A stretch of DNA of 64,000 bases from Stenogyne calaminthoides (Eukaryota; Streptophyta; Magnoliopsida; Lamiales; Lamiaceae): the NCBI GenBank assembly GCA_037126765.1, contig JBBCBC010000030.1, positions 4,374,478-4,438,477 on the forward strand, written 5' to 3'. The position numbers and the translations under genes are program-made. The notes beneath the pieces were generated by a model that had not been told where the DNA came from, ran no database searches, and saw only the letters and a program-made list of their open reading frames with translations. The first letter of the stretch is position 1. Each line of letters begins with the position of its first letter. Positions 34,050-46,841 of this stretch are shown piece after piece.

Positions 34050-37000
34050 ATACTCCCTCCAACGAAAGATCCTCGTCCCCAAGGATGGAATGTAGGAAAA
34101 TTTCGCAGAACAAAGGCGGTATCTTCCCATGAATCGATTTTCCAATCTTCGGTAACCCAAAAGACACGAACCTGATCTTTCTCTTTTCCGCTTTTCAGGT
34201 ATCGAAGTAGCTCTGTGACATAGTAAGGTTGGATCGCGTGCTATCAACATCGAAGACTACTGTGAAGGGTCATACTTAACCCCCCTGTGTTTTTGAGTAA
34301 AGAAACATGGAAGACGGGTGAATCTTTGACCCAATTGGTAGATCTAATTTGTAAAGCCACACTCCCTACCCTTTGCAGGATTGTATAGTGGCCAAAGTAT
34401 TTTGATGATAACTTCAAATTCTTTCGGTATTGAATGGAATTAAGCGAAAGGGTTGAAGTTTGAGAAAAACTTGTCTCCTACCTCGAAAACCCTCTCTTGC
34501 CTATGCTTATGCCTTGTACCTTCATGCGATTACGTGGCTTTGACTAGATTAGCCTTGACTTGTCGTATGATGTCTTTGTCGTGAGTAAGCGGATCTGTAA
34601 CCTCCTCATTTGTTGAATTCAAATATGGCCCATAAGTGAATCCCAGCAGGGGTATACCCGTGAGAGCCTCAAAAGGTGTCATCCTCGGGCTTGAATGATA
34701 ATTTGTGTTGTACCAAAGATACGCCATGGGTAGCCACTTCAACCATTTGCTTAGGGTTGTCACTTATTAAACACCTCAATCTTGCTCCAAACATTGATTC
34801 ACCCTTTCATTCATCCATTAGATTGGGGTGATAGGATGAACTTAGGTGTAATTGAGTTCCCACCAACTTAAATAGTTCCTTCCAAAAAAAAACTAGTAAA
34901 TATTTTGTCCCTATCACTCACTATACTACCGGTACCCATGCAACATAGATAACATCCAAAAATACCTTAGCTAAAGATGTAGCGAAGATATGGATGTGAT
35001 AGGGCTATGAAATGTGAGTATTTAGTGAATCATCCACTTATTACCCATATCACATTCTTTCCCCAAGAATTAGGAAGCCCTCTATGAAATCCATAGAGAT
35101 ATGTGACCATGCTTGATGCGGTATGGGTAAGGGTTGTAGGAGGCCGGGGTATAAACTTGGGTTTGACTTATTTACTCACATCATACTTCACACTTCTTGA
35201 CCCACCTCAACACATCATTTTTCATATTAGGCCAAAAAACATCCTCTTAAGCCTCGATAAGTTCCTCAGAACCCCAGAATGCCTCCATAAGGTGTGGAGT
35301 GCATTTAAGAAAGGATTAAATCTCTTAATCCACTACTGCTACCCACAACCAACCTTCTTTTTATATCTCGAGAATGCCATTAGTGAAAAATAAGGGATAA
35401 GTATTAGGATCGATCTCGGCTTTGATGATTTCCTTAATGTAACCATCATCGATGTAATTTAACAGACATGATCCAAATCCAAGTCAGACCATTGTAGATA
35501 TAGCGAACAAGCTGTTCTCCTTCCCGGATAATGCATCACCGTGACCGTTTCTCACTCCCATTTTTATACAAAATCTCATAGTCAAGACCCAAAGAACTTA
35601 GTAATCCATCTTTGTTGTAGTGGAGTTACCACCTTCGTCCGTAAGGTGTTTCAAGGATTGTTGGTCGAGTCTTTATAGTGAATTTCTCCCCTTCGCAAGT
35701 AATGTTTCCACTTCTCAATGGCCATTAGTATCGCCAAGAACTCCTTTCATAGACAGAGAGTGCTTGGTTCCTTGGACACAAGGACTTACTCATGTAAGCA
35801 ATGGACTTTCCTTCTTTGCACGAGAATGTAATTGAAATTCCTTCCCACTAAAGATCGGGCTTCCACCACAAACCTCTTTGTGAAATCGTAATGAGCACGT
35901 GGACACTCACCATGGCTTCCTTCAACTTCCGAAAAGCTAGGTCCGCCTCCGTGGTTCCATTTGAAACCTGTCCTTCTTAAGTAAGGAAAGTGAGTGGTTT
36001 GCTTGATGAAACCATATCCCTTCACAAATTTCTGTAATACCAAGGCTTCCCAAGAAACCCCTTAGTTGTTTAATGGTTTTGTGGTTTTGGCCATTGAACC
36101 ATACACTCAATCTTTCCCGGATCAAAACAAGCAACTCCATCTTTAGAAATTATGTGGCCCAAATACTCCGGACTAGTCCGCCAAAACTATATTTGCTTCT
36201 CTTAAAGAAACAACTTATCGCCCTCAAAAGTTGTAAAAAGCGCTTCCTCCCGTGAACTAAATGTTGTGTTTCCTGTCTTTTGTAAATGAGGATATCATCA
36301 AAAAAGACCAACACAAATTTCCTCAAGTGATCCCTAAACACCGATTCATCGATGATTGAAATGTAGCAGGTGCATTGACAACCCAAAATGCATCACTAGG
36401 GAATTCATAATGACCATTATGGGTCCCGAAAAAAATTATCTTATGCTCCTTCTTCATTAGGATTTGAAAGTACCCCGACCTCAAATCTATCTTTGAAAAA
36501 GATCTTAGCACCTTTAAGCTCATCTAGTAACTCATCAATGATAGGAATAGGGTAGTTGTGCTTGATTGTGAGTTCATTAAGGTACCAGAATCCACACATA
36601 GCCTCCAGGTGCCATCTTTTTCTTCACCAAAATCACGAGAAGCAAAAGGGCTCTTCTTGTGTTGAATTACTCGCCTCAGTCGACAAATCCTTTACAATCT
36701 TCTCAATTTCCTCCTTATGGCTGGAGAAGTTCTATATGGATCTTCTTTTGTTTAGGGATGCTCCCCGGGTTTGAGAATAATCGGGTGTTCCACCCTCCCC
36801 CCGTGGTAATTCTATCGTTCTCGAATATATCCTTATAAGCTAGTAGTAGCTTTTGTAACTCGGGATCATATTCATTGTGGGTAGGAGGTGCCGATGTAAT
36901 TAAATACATCTCATTAACTTCCTAAGGGGCCTCTGTGGGATCATCCGATATAATCCCACATCGAAATCAACTTACATTCAAATGATGAAAAGTGTGCTTG

Positions 37001-38645
37001 TAGTTTCACCCTCTTCCCAAACAAGTTGACCACATGAAAGTCATCTTTTCATAGTCAAGCTCAATAGGTGTGCAAAATTTTAACCAATCCTCCTAGGATC
37101 GAGATCACAACCCTCATTCTCCAACACCTCGGTGGGTAGGTGAACCGATGTCCTGCGTGTTCCAAGTGAAAGATTCACTTGTTGTGAAAGTGAACAACCT
37201 TTGCCCATTAAGAACCTTCACCAATATGGGTTTAGCATCACTTTCGATGGGCATTTGAGCCTTTTAGCGAAGAAATTTTTTTGTATAAAACTCGTAGTCT
37301 TTGCTCGAAGTCTATGAGAATGTGGAGTTTGTGGTGTTCAAACTCCCCAAAAAGCCTCATAGTAGTAACTTCATCTTCACCACTTAGAGCATTTAGTGAC
37401 ATCGGACCTCTTCCATTATGTCACCCCATAAAAAAACCCCTGCTTCATCCTTCCCGGTGGTAGGAGAAGAAGGTTTGAGTATCTTCCTCTTCTTCTGCCG
37501 AGAATCATGTATGAAATTCTCTGTTTGCATTTGTGCCCATGCACAAAAGGTTAAATCACACCATTGTAACATAGTCCCTTCTCCTCCTAAATGCCATCTC
37601 TCGTAGGGAGATAAGATTTTGAAAGGTGGTTTCCTTTCTTGGTAGGGCCCCAAAAGCATCACCCTTCTTCCACTGCATAAAATTAGAGTTAGAGTTAGGG
37701 TTAGGGTTAGGATTAGAAACCCCGGAATAGGGCTTAAGTTTTTTAGTTAATGCAAAGATGCTTTGATCTTTAACTTCCGCCTTGATTTAATAAAGATGTT
37801 GAAGTGTGGTAGGTTCAAACATAATTCATGTGAAATTGTAGCTCTTCATTAAGTCCTCCAATGAAACTTGCCACAAAGTAGGTTTACGAGAATACATCCC
37901 CAAAAATTACAAAGATACAAGCTTTTCAAATCCTCATACTTATCAACATAATCTTCATAGCTACCAGGTTTGTTTGAGTTTGTTAAACTCGAGAAATCAC
38001 TGATAGAATCCTTAATCTCCTCAAATCTAGTTGAGAGAATAACCAAAAATTGTGCCCAAGTTAATTCCACATTTCTTTGATTGAAATTAAACCCATAGTC
38101 TTTCTTTACCCTCAAAATGGATAGTAGTCAAAGTGATTTTTTGTTGATCGATCACCATACCGGGCATAAGCTTAAAATACCCATTGGATCTCAAGATTAC
38201 CCATAACCTAGGTTTAGAGCCATCAAACCTAGGGAATTCGATCTTAAGGCTTTGGGTTGTGAAATTGAAAACCATCGCTTAACCTCCTTGAGATTCCACG
38301 ATCTTGATAGGATGATCCCCACCAGCCAGCCCAGAGTTAGGCCCTCCACCACCAGATCCAAAGCTAGGACTCCCCAAAATAGAAAGCCCTTCATTGTGAC
38401 CACTTTGCCTTTTTTTCCATATTCAACAACAGAATCGCATAAATTCGCCCAGTGTTAGTCATAAGCTCAAATTTCTCTTCCATTTTGGTTGTTAAACCAT
38501 TCATATTGTCTGTTAGCTTCCCTTCAACTGCTTCCAGCTTCATGGCTTCCGTTTGGATTAATAATTCCAAATTTTACAGTGTGATTCTTGCAGATCTTTG
38601 GAGCCGCGTTCCTCGCCATGATCAAAACTTGGCTCGAATACCAAA
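34050..38645 (-). pseudogene. Broken gypsy polyprotein, element 1
   Basis: Domain remnants in element order: gag at about 38275-37600 (FDGSKPRLW, then WAQFLVILSTRFEEI); reverse transcriptase at about 36900-36150, with the catalytic box VLVFFDDILIY; connection/RNase H at about 36140-35620; integrase zinc-binding region at about 35400-35250 and core at about 35100-34500 (MAYLWYNTNYHSSPRMTPFEA); C-terminal tail to about 34060. Protease was not identified. Many frame changes; no domain is fully open. A short TTAGGG-like run lies at about 37683-37712. Confidence 0.85.
38631..38643 (-). promoter_or_regulatory. Primer-binding site, element 1
   Basis: TGGTATTCGAGCC on the minus strand, two bases inside the 5' LTR; tRNA-Met type, again unlike the usual site only at the CAG step. 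Confidence 0.75.
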
Positions 38646-39321
38646 TGTTACGTTTTTGATATTTTACGGATGATCGTAATATGTTTTTGAGATTTTCTGG
38701 AATAATATTGTTGATAATATAAATTGCTTGAAGAACAATATATGAAGATTTGAAGATATGAAGAATTAGGGAGAGAGAGAATTAGATAGGAGGAGAGGTA
38801 GTTAGAAGAGAATGATGTAAATTTTCCGATATTATCCTTCATCGGCCGGTCTTGATTTAGAATTAACATTGGGATCCACACAAAAGTGGATATTCTTGGT
38901 AATTTAAAAACCTGAATCTAAAATAGATAAAAGATATTCTAGATTATTCTAATTGTTTGGGCGTTTACGGAAGCCCAAACCTTCCTTCATTCGAGATAAC
39001 CCGTTCGAGATGATTTGGCTCGGTATAACCCCGAGCCTCGATCTTCTGGCCAGATAGATTGACTCGGTGGATCCCGAGCCTCGGTTTTTCTCGTTGATAG
39101 ATTGGCTCGAGGTGGATCCCGAGCCTCGGTTCTTCGTTAAAACTTTTTTGGCTCAGGTGGATCCTGAGCCTCAGTTTCTTCGTTCAGTTTCTTTGGCTCG
39201 GGTGGATTACGAGCCTCCGAGTTCTTTTTTCGGGTTTCCCTCTTGGCTCGAAAACCTTGATTTTAACTCTATTTTCGTACCCATCTCTTTACTCTTCATA
39301 TTTTTCTCTGGTCTAGCAACA
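38646..39321 (-). repeat. LTR (5' in element orientation), element 1
   Basis: 676 bp, pairs with 33384-34049. Differences between the two LTRs lie mostly at CAG/CTG positions and in short runs. Confidence 0.9.
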
Positions 39322-39378
39322 GTCCGCCACCGTGTGGGGTGGTGGTGCAATTCGACAGCTTTCGAGCAGGGTCTTCAT
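39322..39378 (-). pseudogene. Degenerate BAHD copy D1, 5' end
   Basis: Start codon at 39376-39378 and about 19 codons (MKTLLESCRIAPPPHTVAD) that continue, across the retrotransposon, into 33378-32074. In contrast to the body of the gene this end is still open. Confidence 0.85.
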
Positions 39379-41393
39379 AGTACAAATTAAAGCAATTATG
39401 TTCCATCTCACGGTTGACCTTTTCTTCTATTAGTATAGTTTGTGTGTGTAATTTAATGGGTAGGTGTGCGTGGTAGTTGTGCATGCAGTGCATGTATCAT
39501 TAATGAATTTCAAAGATATTTTGGGCTAGTGTCGGGGTTGGAATGGGCCTACATTTTTTTGTGGTTTACAGTTTATGGGAGAGGTAATATGGGGGAACAA
39601 AATGCTAAATGTGTAATTTGACGAACATGAAAGATGAAGATTGAAAGTTGTTGGACAGAAAGACGACGAACGTGCCACGTTTGCCTCTATTCAGAGTTGA
39701 ACTACTTTTGTTTATAAACTCTATTCCATAAACACAAGCAATTTTTTACAATTTAAATTATGTCCAGCAACTTTTAAAATAAGTGTGCCTTTCAACTATT
39801 TTATAGAATTTGCAGACAAGTGCTTACAATCGAAGCAAAAACGTAAGAAGTAATGGTCATTTAATAAGCAAACGGACAAAATGGGAAGTAAGGGCCATTT
39901 AATAAAAATGCAAAAAAACAAAAGTGTGGGCCATAGTGAAATTTTTAGCATGTGCAGGAAAATATATACTCCCTCCAATTTTTAATACATGTCATTACAA
40001 ATTAAAGTAGTATTTTTTTCCCAATATTGCCCTTAATTAATTAGACCATAAATAAAATATCCCTAAATTAAAGGAAAGATAAATGGAAAGTTTTGTGGAA
40101 AATTAATATTATGAGTTGAAAAGTAATAGGGGTAAAATTGACATACATAAAAAAAAAAAAAAAATGGCATCTATTGAAAAATTAGTGTAAAAGATAAAAT
40201 GACATGTATTAAAAATCGGAGGGAGTAAGAAGTTTGTGTTTTCTCATTTTATATTTCATTACATCTTATGACATTTTATATTAATGATATCATTAATGCA
40301 CGTAACGCCTTATTGTTATTCAAAAATTAAATGATATCTCAAAATATCAAACAAAGGATTTTTATTTTTTTTTACAGGAAGAAAACTTAAGTGCTCGTAG
40401 TGCATATATCAAGAAGGTCATCCATAATAATAGGAGGCTCAACCCAACAATGAGGCTCTCAAAATCACGAGCAACCCTAGCAATATTACATGTCAATAGA
40501 TTGACATTTCGATTCACCCAAAAAACTCGAAAATTAGGATTCTCCAGCAATAATCAAACAGACAGAGAGTTTTAAGACTTCGTTTTCTTGCCTTATTTCT
40601 TACAAGAGAACTTACCATTGTTATTTCACATTTGTGAATGTATACATATAATAAAGTAGCAATACGAGATACGTAGACCATATCATGCGAGTCCTATCTA
40701 GAAGTGTTAATTGAGTATAAAAATTGTACAATTGTCATCGAACATGTGAGAAATCTCTATCCCAGACAAGACTCTGGAACAGTCTCATACATGTTAGGAA
40801 TCTCTATTTTAAAATTGAGTCAATTTTATTTTTGAAACATGATGGGAACATAGCTCTATAAACCCAATGATTATATTATAAGTGTATATAAAATTCATTT
40901 CATATAAAATTTTATCATTGATTATGACCGCCTTCTCTTCTACCAGCTTCCTCATTCTTCCAAACCTTATTTCTTGGAATTTATTCGGAAATATATTGCA
41001 CAATCCATCAACTTAATTTGTTAAAACAATAATCATAATATTACTAATAATAGACAAACAAATTTATGATAGATAAAAGTCATTGACAAGACAAATTTAG
41101 CAAAGTCATTGATAAAACAAATTTCTAGTTTCTTGGTGTTTTGTCTATTGATTTTCTTGAGCTCATAGTCAATTGATTTTGGAATTCCATTAAGTGCCTA
41201 TTTTAAAATTCTAAAAAATATTTTAAAAATATTTATTTTTAAAGTTATTAGATACAATTTTTTAAAAACATAAATGATTCGATTTTTTTATTTGACTTTC
41301 AAAACATACACTAAAGAAGGCGGGCATTGGGATGGGGCCGGACCAATACACAATTGAGTAAAATATACATATGGGTAAATTGTATTTCCATAT
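39379..41393. other. Unit 1 right spacer
   Basis: Promoter side of D1, a Stowaway MITE, then AT-rich sequence. Short minus-strand frames (for example 40362-40550 and 40809-41003) are kept in unit 2 but have no recognised family and are probably non-coding. The last 300 bp resemble 31310-31505. Recurs at 54006-55978. Confidence 0.55.
39969..40225. mobile_element. Stowaway MITE (unit 1 copy)
   Basis: 257 bp with long near-perfect termini (CTCCCTCCAATTTTTAATAC and its inverse with one change) flanked by TA at 39967-39968 and 40226-40227. Confidence 0.88.
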
Positions 41394-42971
41394 CGCTCTC
41401 ATCCCTGAGACGGCGACGATGAAACGACGGTGGACAATGACGGCAGCGAGTCATCGACGGCAATAGGAAACGAAGCGACGATTGGTAGGCCCACTTAAAC
41501 GAAATTAAGCCCAATCAGCCTAATATATACATATGCGGGTTGAAGGGTTGGAGCGGGTTGGAGTAATTGACCTTCCACGAATTTTTGGGTCAAAATTGGG
41601 TCTCAATTGAGATTTGTATGTATACAAATTTGTATCCTAGACTTTTTTAAAATGAATATCATTATATTTATAAATTGATACCACTATTTTTATAAAGACA
41701 AAGTCTAGTATGCAAATTTGTATAGATACAAAAACTTTAATTTTCAACTCAATTCTATAATTGATGAATGTAATACAAAATTGAGTGGTTCATGATTCAC
41801 TCGGTCCGACTAGTTCATGGTTCACTCAGCTCAAATAGGTCATAATTTAAGGTTAATTATTTAGTGTTTATGGTGTAGTTGGTTGATTTAGGACAATTTT
41901 ATAAATTTTCATCTATACAAATTTGCACACTAGACCTACTATTTTATAAATTAATACTAATAATATTTAATACTATAAATTTAACTTATAAATATAATGA
42001 TATTAGTTGATAAATGTAGTGATATTAATTTATAAGTGCAGCGGTATAAATTTCATAATATGAACAAATTTTATCAAAAATTTACTCTTGAAATTGGGTT
42101 GATGTATCAAATTTTAACGGAAAATATTAACTTACCTCGACAAAATTCATGAATTTCAGTTAATAGAGACATCGTAAAACAAGAATAATACATTTAAAAA
42201 AAAGTTAAAATAAACAATTCAAAAAACCTTACGAAATAAAATAGATTGTGTAGGGATTTTAAATGCTTCATGCTAAAACTGTTCAATATAAAAAGTGTTA
42301 AGTCTTGTATGCATTCAGGTGTACCGATGAAGATACACGTGTTGGTGCTCGAAATGGAGCTTAACGTTTTGGACAGAAAGTGGGGGAAGAAGAAGAGTGG
42401 GCTTTAATATATCGTATCACATTTGAGATAGTTTTATAAATCGTAGTTTTATAAATCGTTGCAATTTAAGACGGTAGAACCGTCTCTAAATCGATTTTGA
42501 AAATTTGAGACGAAAAAACAGTCTCAAACAACTTTTAATTTTTTTAATTCTTTTGGCTTTTAATTTTAATTTTCACCACTTTTTTATTTTGATTCATGTA
42601 AGTTATACGACGAAAATTAAAATTTAAAAGTCAAAAAATTCAAAACGTCGAAAAAATATGTAAATTACAGAACAAAAATAAGAAATTTAAAAATCAACCA
42701 GAACAAAATAAGAAAGTGGCAAATTTATGAGACGAAAAAAACAAGTTTCCCCACTAAAAACAAGCTTGTTCATATAAATAAACCAACTCAGAGTTAGTTA
42801 ATGGTAATGCTTTCTTTCATTTGTTGAAGAAGGTCTAATATTCCTCACTTGTTACCAACTGAACTTGTTCGAAAATTACTTGCTAAAACCAGAACCAATT
42901 TGTGAATCTAGATATAATTTAAAGCATAAATTAAACAACACACTTTATTCAAACAAAAACACTACCAAAAC
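41394..42971. other. Unit 2 spacer left of BAHD copy A2
   Basis: Copy of 23053-24640 with small differences, including a partial duplication of GTAGTTTTATAAATCG near 42429-42459. No gene. Confidence 0.6.
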
Positions 42972-44358
42972 TTACTCACTTTTGATTCCATCATAAAACA
43001 GAGCAGCAAAAGCATCCATAATCCCCCCGCAAAGACAAACCAACCTCCAATCCTCCTTCCCAATCCCTCGATTTGCACAATGACATCGCGTATCTCTCCC
43101 CATCAATCGACAGCGCTTCGAGCTTTCTCGCTTTCCCCCATCCAAAATCCGCACTGTAAAGATCGACTCTTGCTGATCCAGAAACTGATAATATTCGATT
43201 CTGTACCGCGAACCCTATTTCTTCCATCCAATTCTCGGCACCACCCAAGATGTTGTTGTTGTTAGCGACCCTGTTTTTAATCTCCCCTGCTATGGCCTCC
43301 GCCGCCGCAAAGAACCCTTCCTCTCCGACGAGCTCCCCATGCCCGATTTTCAGATGCCCGTATGTTAAAACATTACCGAAATAGTTTCCGGGAACTGGTG
43401 GATCGATTCGGGCCCTGGAATCAACTGCAAACAGGAAGAATTCGGGCTTATCATCATCAACAATCACTTTCTCTTCATCACCAGCTAATGATGATTTTGC
43501 TAAACAATTCCATACATAAGCTGCCACCACTACAAAAGATGAAACATGACCCAAACCTGGAATTTTTTCCAGAACCAAATTCTTCAATTTCTTGATTTCA
43601 GATTGGGTGAAAACGTATGTAGCTCGAACCCTATTAGTTGGTAACGGGAAAGAGGGCGGCGCCATTGGGATTTTCTTGATTTGGCTCAGAAAAACAGAGT
43701 CCAATTCATGAGGGTAATTTATCAGGGATCGATGAAAAAACTGGCAGCAGAGATTTCGATTCGCTATCCGAAATCAAGAACCCGTCTTCTCCTCCGAGTT
43801 TATTGATCAAAGCCCATGATTTTATAAACCCCACAATCGAACTAGCGTCACCAATGCTATGATGATTGGAGAAACCAATACACACCCCACGGCCCGAAAA
43901 CAGAGTCACCTGAATCGCAAGAACTTCGAGTAGATTCTGATCGGATTCTTCATGGGTTTGTGACAACTTAGGGATGAAATCGTAGAATTTATCAGAATCA
44001 CGAGCTTGATTTCCAACAAGATTGTCAAAATCATGGGTAGACTCGAAGAAAGTTAAAGAAACAGAGTCCCCTGCCCTGTAACGGATTTCGGGCTTTTTCT
44101 CTGAATTTAAAGGATAAACAATTTTTCCTGCGAGTGGAAAGAAGTGTTTGAGAGTTAGGGATAGTGATTCTTTGAGTTTAGGAACGAGTGTTCCCCATGA
44201 AATAAGGCCTGGAAGAATCAGGGAGCGTCGAAGAGAAGGCGGCGGATTGGGTGAAATTTGAGCCACATGAAATCGAGGAAAGTGAGTGGCAGTGATTGGT
44301 CCGCCACCGTGTGCGGCGGCGGTGCAATTCGGCAGCTGTGGAGCAGGGTCGTTGTCAT
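42972..44358 (-). pseudogene. BAHD malonyltransferase-like, array copy A2 (several small frameshifts)
   Basis: Near-identical to copy A1, including HHSIGDA, SADFGWGKARK and YFGNV. Unlike A1 the HVSSFVVVAAYVWN junction is in frame, but other small changes break it: bases missing near 43026-43030 (CCCCGC where A1 has CCTCCGGC), one extra A in the run near 43735, one extra C near 44195 (CCCC for CCC), and two bases lost near 44225. All changes are one or two bases, mostly in short runs. Either a recent pseudogene or an intact gene with assembly errors; each break is at a place where A1 or A3 keeps the frame. Confidence 0.85.
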
Positions 44359-46841
44359 CGGAGGCGAAAAATAACGAAACCTACTCTTGTGAATGTGATA
44401 TGATATATTAATACTAGTGTGCTGTTTCGTGGGATGCCTGATTTGTAACAAATGTACAATTCAAAGCAGCACGTGTCGCTTGATCAGCTCATGTATAATA
44501 AGGGCCTGTTTGCAAATTTAATAAGCATTGAAGTGATTATTTTCAAATGGAGTTTCCATGATAAAGTTATTAATTTAAGCACAAATATTGTATGGGAAAT
44601 TTATTTATAATATAAAATTAATATAATTATACTTAAAAATTAATACTATTATTTTTATAAACTAATATTTATAATATTTAATATTATACTATCAATTTAC
44701 ATATTTAATTATATTAATTAGTAAATATTATAGTATTAATTATAAATGTAATGATATAGATTTTATATTATGAAAAAATTTCGCTAAAATTTGCTCTAAT
44801 TTATGTTGTTTGGGTTCTTGTGTAACAAGAAAAGTAAACCTCGTTGTTATTAGTAGTATTAATTTGCATTCTTGTATAACAAGAAAAAGGAAAATACTGA
44901 TTAAAAAAGATCAAACCCACTTCACTTAGGATCTGTACATATCCATATCAATCATTCAAATTTTATTAAGAGACCGTTTGTTACGTGGTATAGGATATGA
45001 AAAGATATGAAATTATGAGATATATTTTACTTATCTATATGATATATTTGATTTTTTTAAGTGTTTGTTATGATGTATTCAAATCATGATTTATTTTACT
45101 TCAACCGTTTGTTAAGATTGATAAAGATATGAGAATTCATTTCATAAATATTAATTTTACTATTATACCCCTTATTACATATATATTTTTACCAACAATA
45201 AATTAAAATATGATTATTTATGTCAATTAACAGCAATGGATAATATTTGGTATTAGAAATACCACCTAGGAGGTGGGATCCATAATCATGTAAAAATGGG
45301 AAAATGAAATGCGGGCTTTCGAGCCAAGAGGAAAAATTATCAAACATACTAAACACTTGAAAAAGTGAGATATGATTTATTTTCTCCTCTTTTCCTTTCT
45401 TTTATCGCTTAACAAACGGCCTCTAAATATAATTGCAAGGACTTCGATCATGTGTTGTGCAGTATCGTGTTGTGCAGTAAATCAGTGTAGGTTTATAGTG
45501 TATTTTTTAGCTGGATAGCACAATCATGTAATGTACTAAATTTTAGCTGAATAGTGGGTTTATATGACTGTGCTATTCAACTAAAAAAATACACTATAGA
45601 CTGTGCGGGTTTATTGCATAACACAATGCCGTAAAACATATAATCCAAATCTCAACCGTAGTCCATTCAATGTCTTGTACATATGTATACATATGATCGA
45701 ATTTTTATGTATAACTTAATCCACTTTTCTTTACCTAATTCGAAATTTACAGTAAATATCAGTTCTCATAATTCTAGAATAAGTCCAGAAAACAATTCTT
45801 TAAATAAGACTTAAAAGAAGATAAGCAGGTTTTTATACGATTGGGATTTGTAAGGGAACATATTGGTGCACAATCAAATATGTTTGTTATATCATAACTG
45901 ATAAGCAAACTATATATGACAGATTAAAATTAACAAAAATTTACGTGAAACGATCTTATATATTAGACGAGGTACAGTCTAATAAAAATTAACACTCTCA
46001 CTTTTAAAAATGTTAAAACATATGTTCAAATTATGTTTTGTCTCATAGTGACACATTCTCATGCAAGTGTGTCGTACAAACTTTATAAGTCATGGACAAA
46101 ACAAATTTAGCAAAGTCATTGATGACACAAATTTAGCAAAAGTTAATATTGGCAATAAATCCATTTACTTTCTAGGTTCTTTGTATACTGATTTTTAGGT
46201 TGTTGCTTTTGGGTGGGCACTGGGATGGGGCCAGACCAATGCTCAGTTAAGTAAAATATAAGAGTAAAATTGTATTTTCCATGTTAATTTTGTGAATTAT
46301 TCACTTCCTACCAAACAATCAAACCATATTTGTATATGGTTTTTAGTATTTAACTACTCATAATCCAATACCCATTTTCCCAATGCTAAATAATTTCCCT
46401 ACTATTTTTCACAAATTCTTCACTAAAACCAGATTTTCTTGAGCAAATCTCCTACGAATCCGAATTAACGTGAACTTTTTCTTTTCGTGTCACCGTCACG
46501 TGTAAATATTACAACTGTTATACATACGAAGAGTCACTGACACTATTAATTAAGTGATTTTTTTAAACGTAACACTTCGTATCATAACAACACACTTTAT
46601 ATGCTTAACAATGATGCTTGATAAAAAAAAAAATTACTAACTCAAAGTCACACAAATTTTTACCCCTTTCCCTTTGCACAAGATACGTTGATCAAGTAAT
46701 TTTATTATGATTTATATTGTAATAACTACACTCAATCAAGAATAGGCATACAACACCACCAAAAGTTTGCAAGTGTGGGGCTTTGGATTACGCCATAACT
46801 GAACTCGATTAAAAATACGGCTTGTCCCAAGGGATCAAAAC
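44359..46841. other. Unit 2 spacer between A2 and D2
   Basis: Promoter of A2 with the conserved G-box (44470-44475), Tourist-like MITE, AT-rich sequence, and the single-copy version of the site that carries the nested element in unit 1 (about 45802-45900). No gene. Confidence 0.55.
44970..45423. mobile_element. Tourist-like MITE (unit 2 copy)
   Basis: Same element as in unit 1, with complete termini (GAGACCGTTTGTTA, inverted GAGGCCGTTTGTTA) and TAA on both sides. Confidence 0.65.

Larger units (their letters stand above)
33384..39321 (-). mobile_element. Ty3/gypsy LTR retrotransposon in BAHD D1
   Basis: 5938 bp, read on the minus strand, with intact TG...CA ends (TGTTACG ... GCAACA) and the 5-bp duplication GTCCG at 33379-33383 and 39322-39326. 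Order gag, reverse transcriptase, RNase H, integrase, chromodomain-side tail identifies Ty3/gypsy, chromovirus-like. All reading frames are broken. The same insertion occurs in units 2 and 3. Confidence 0.93.
23053..41393. repeat. Tandem array unit 1 (18.3 kb)
   Basis: First of three copies of one large segment. It starts at CGCTCTCATCCCTGAGACGG, which recurs at 41394 and, with one change, at 55979. Order inside the unit: BAHD copy A1, Tourist-like MITE, nested gag-only LTR element (only in this unit), degenerate BAHD copy D1 split by a Ty3/gypsy element, spacer with Stowaway MITE. It is longer than unit 2 because of the nested element and its flanking duplication. Confidence 0.9.

Noticed and set aside
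40362..41003. Short minus-strand frames repeated in units 1 and 2 (also 54949-55590)
   Set aside because: Their conservation is explained by the recent tandem duplication; no start context, family or codon signal supports coding.
42308..42340. Phrase TGCATTCAGGTGTACCG shared with the foldback element at 6544
   Set aside because: Only about 17 bases match, and unit 1 has a different sequence at this place; too short to call a second element copy.
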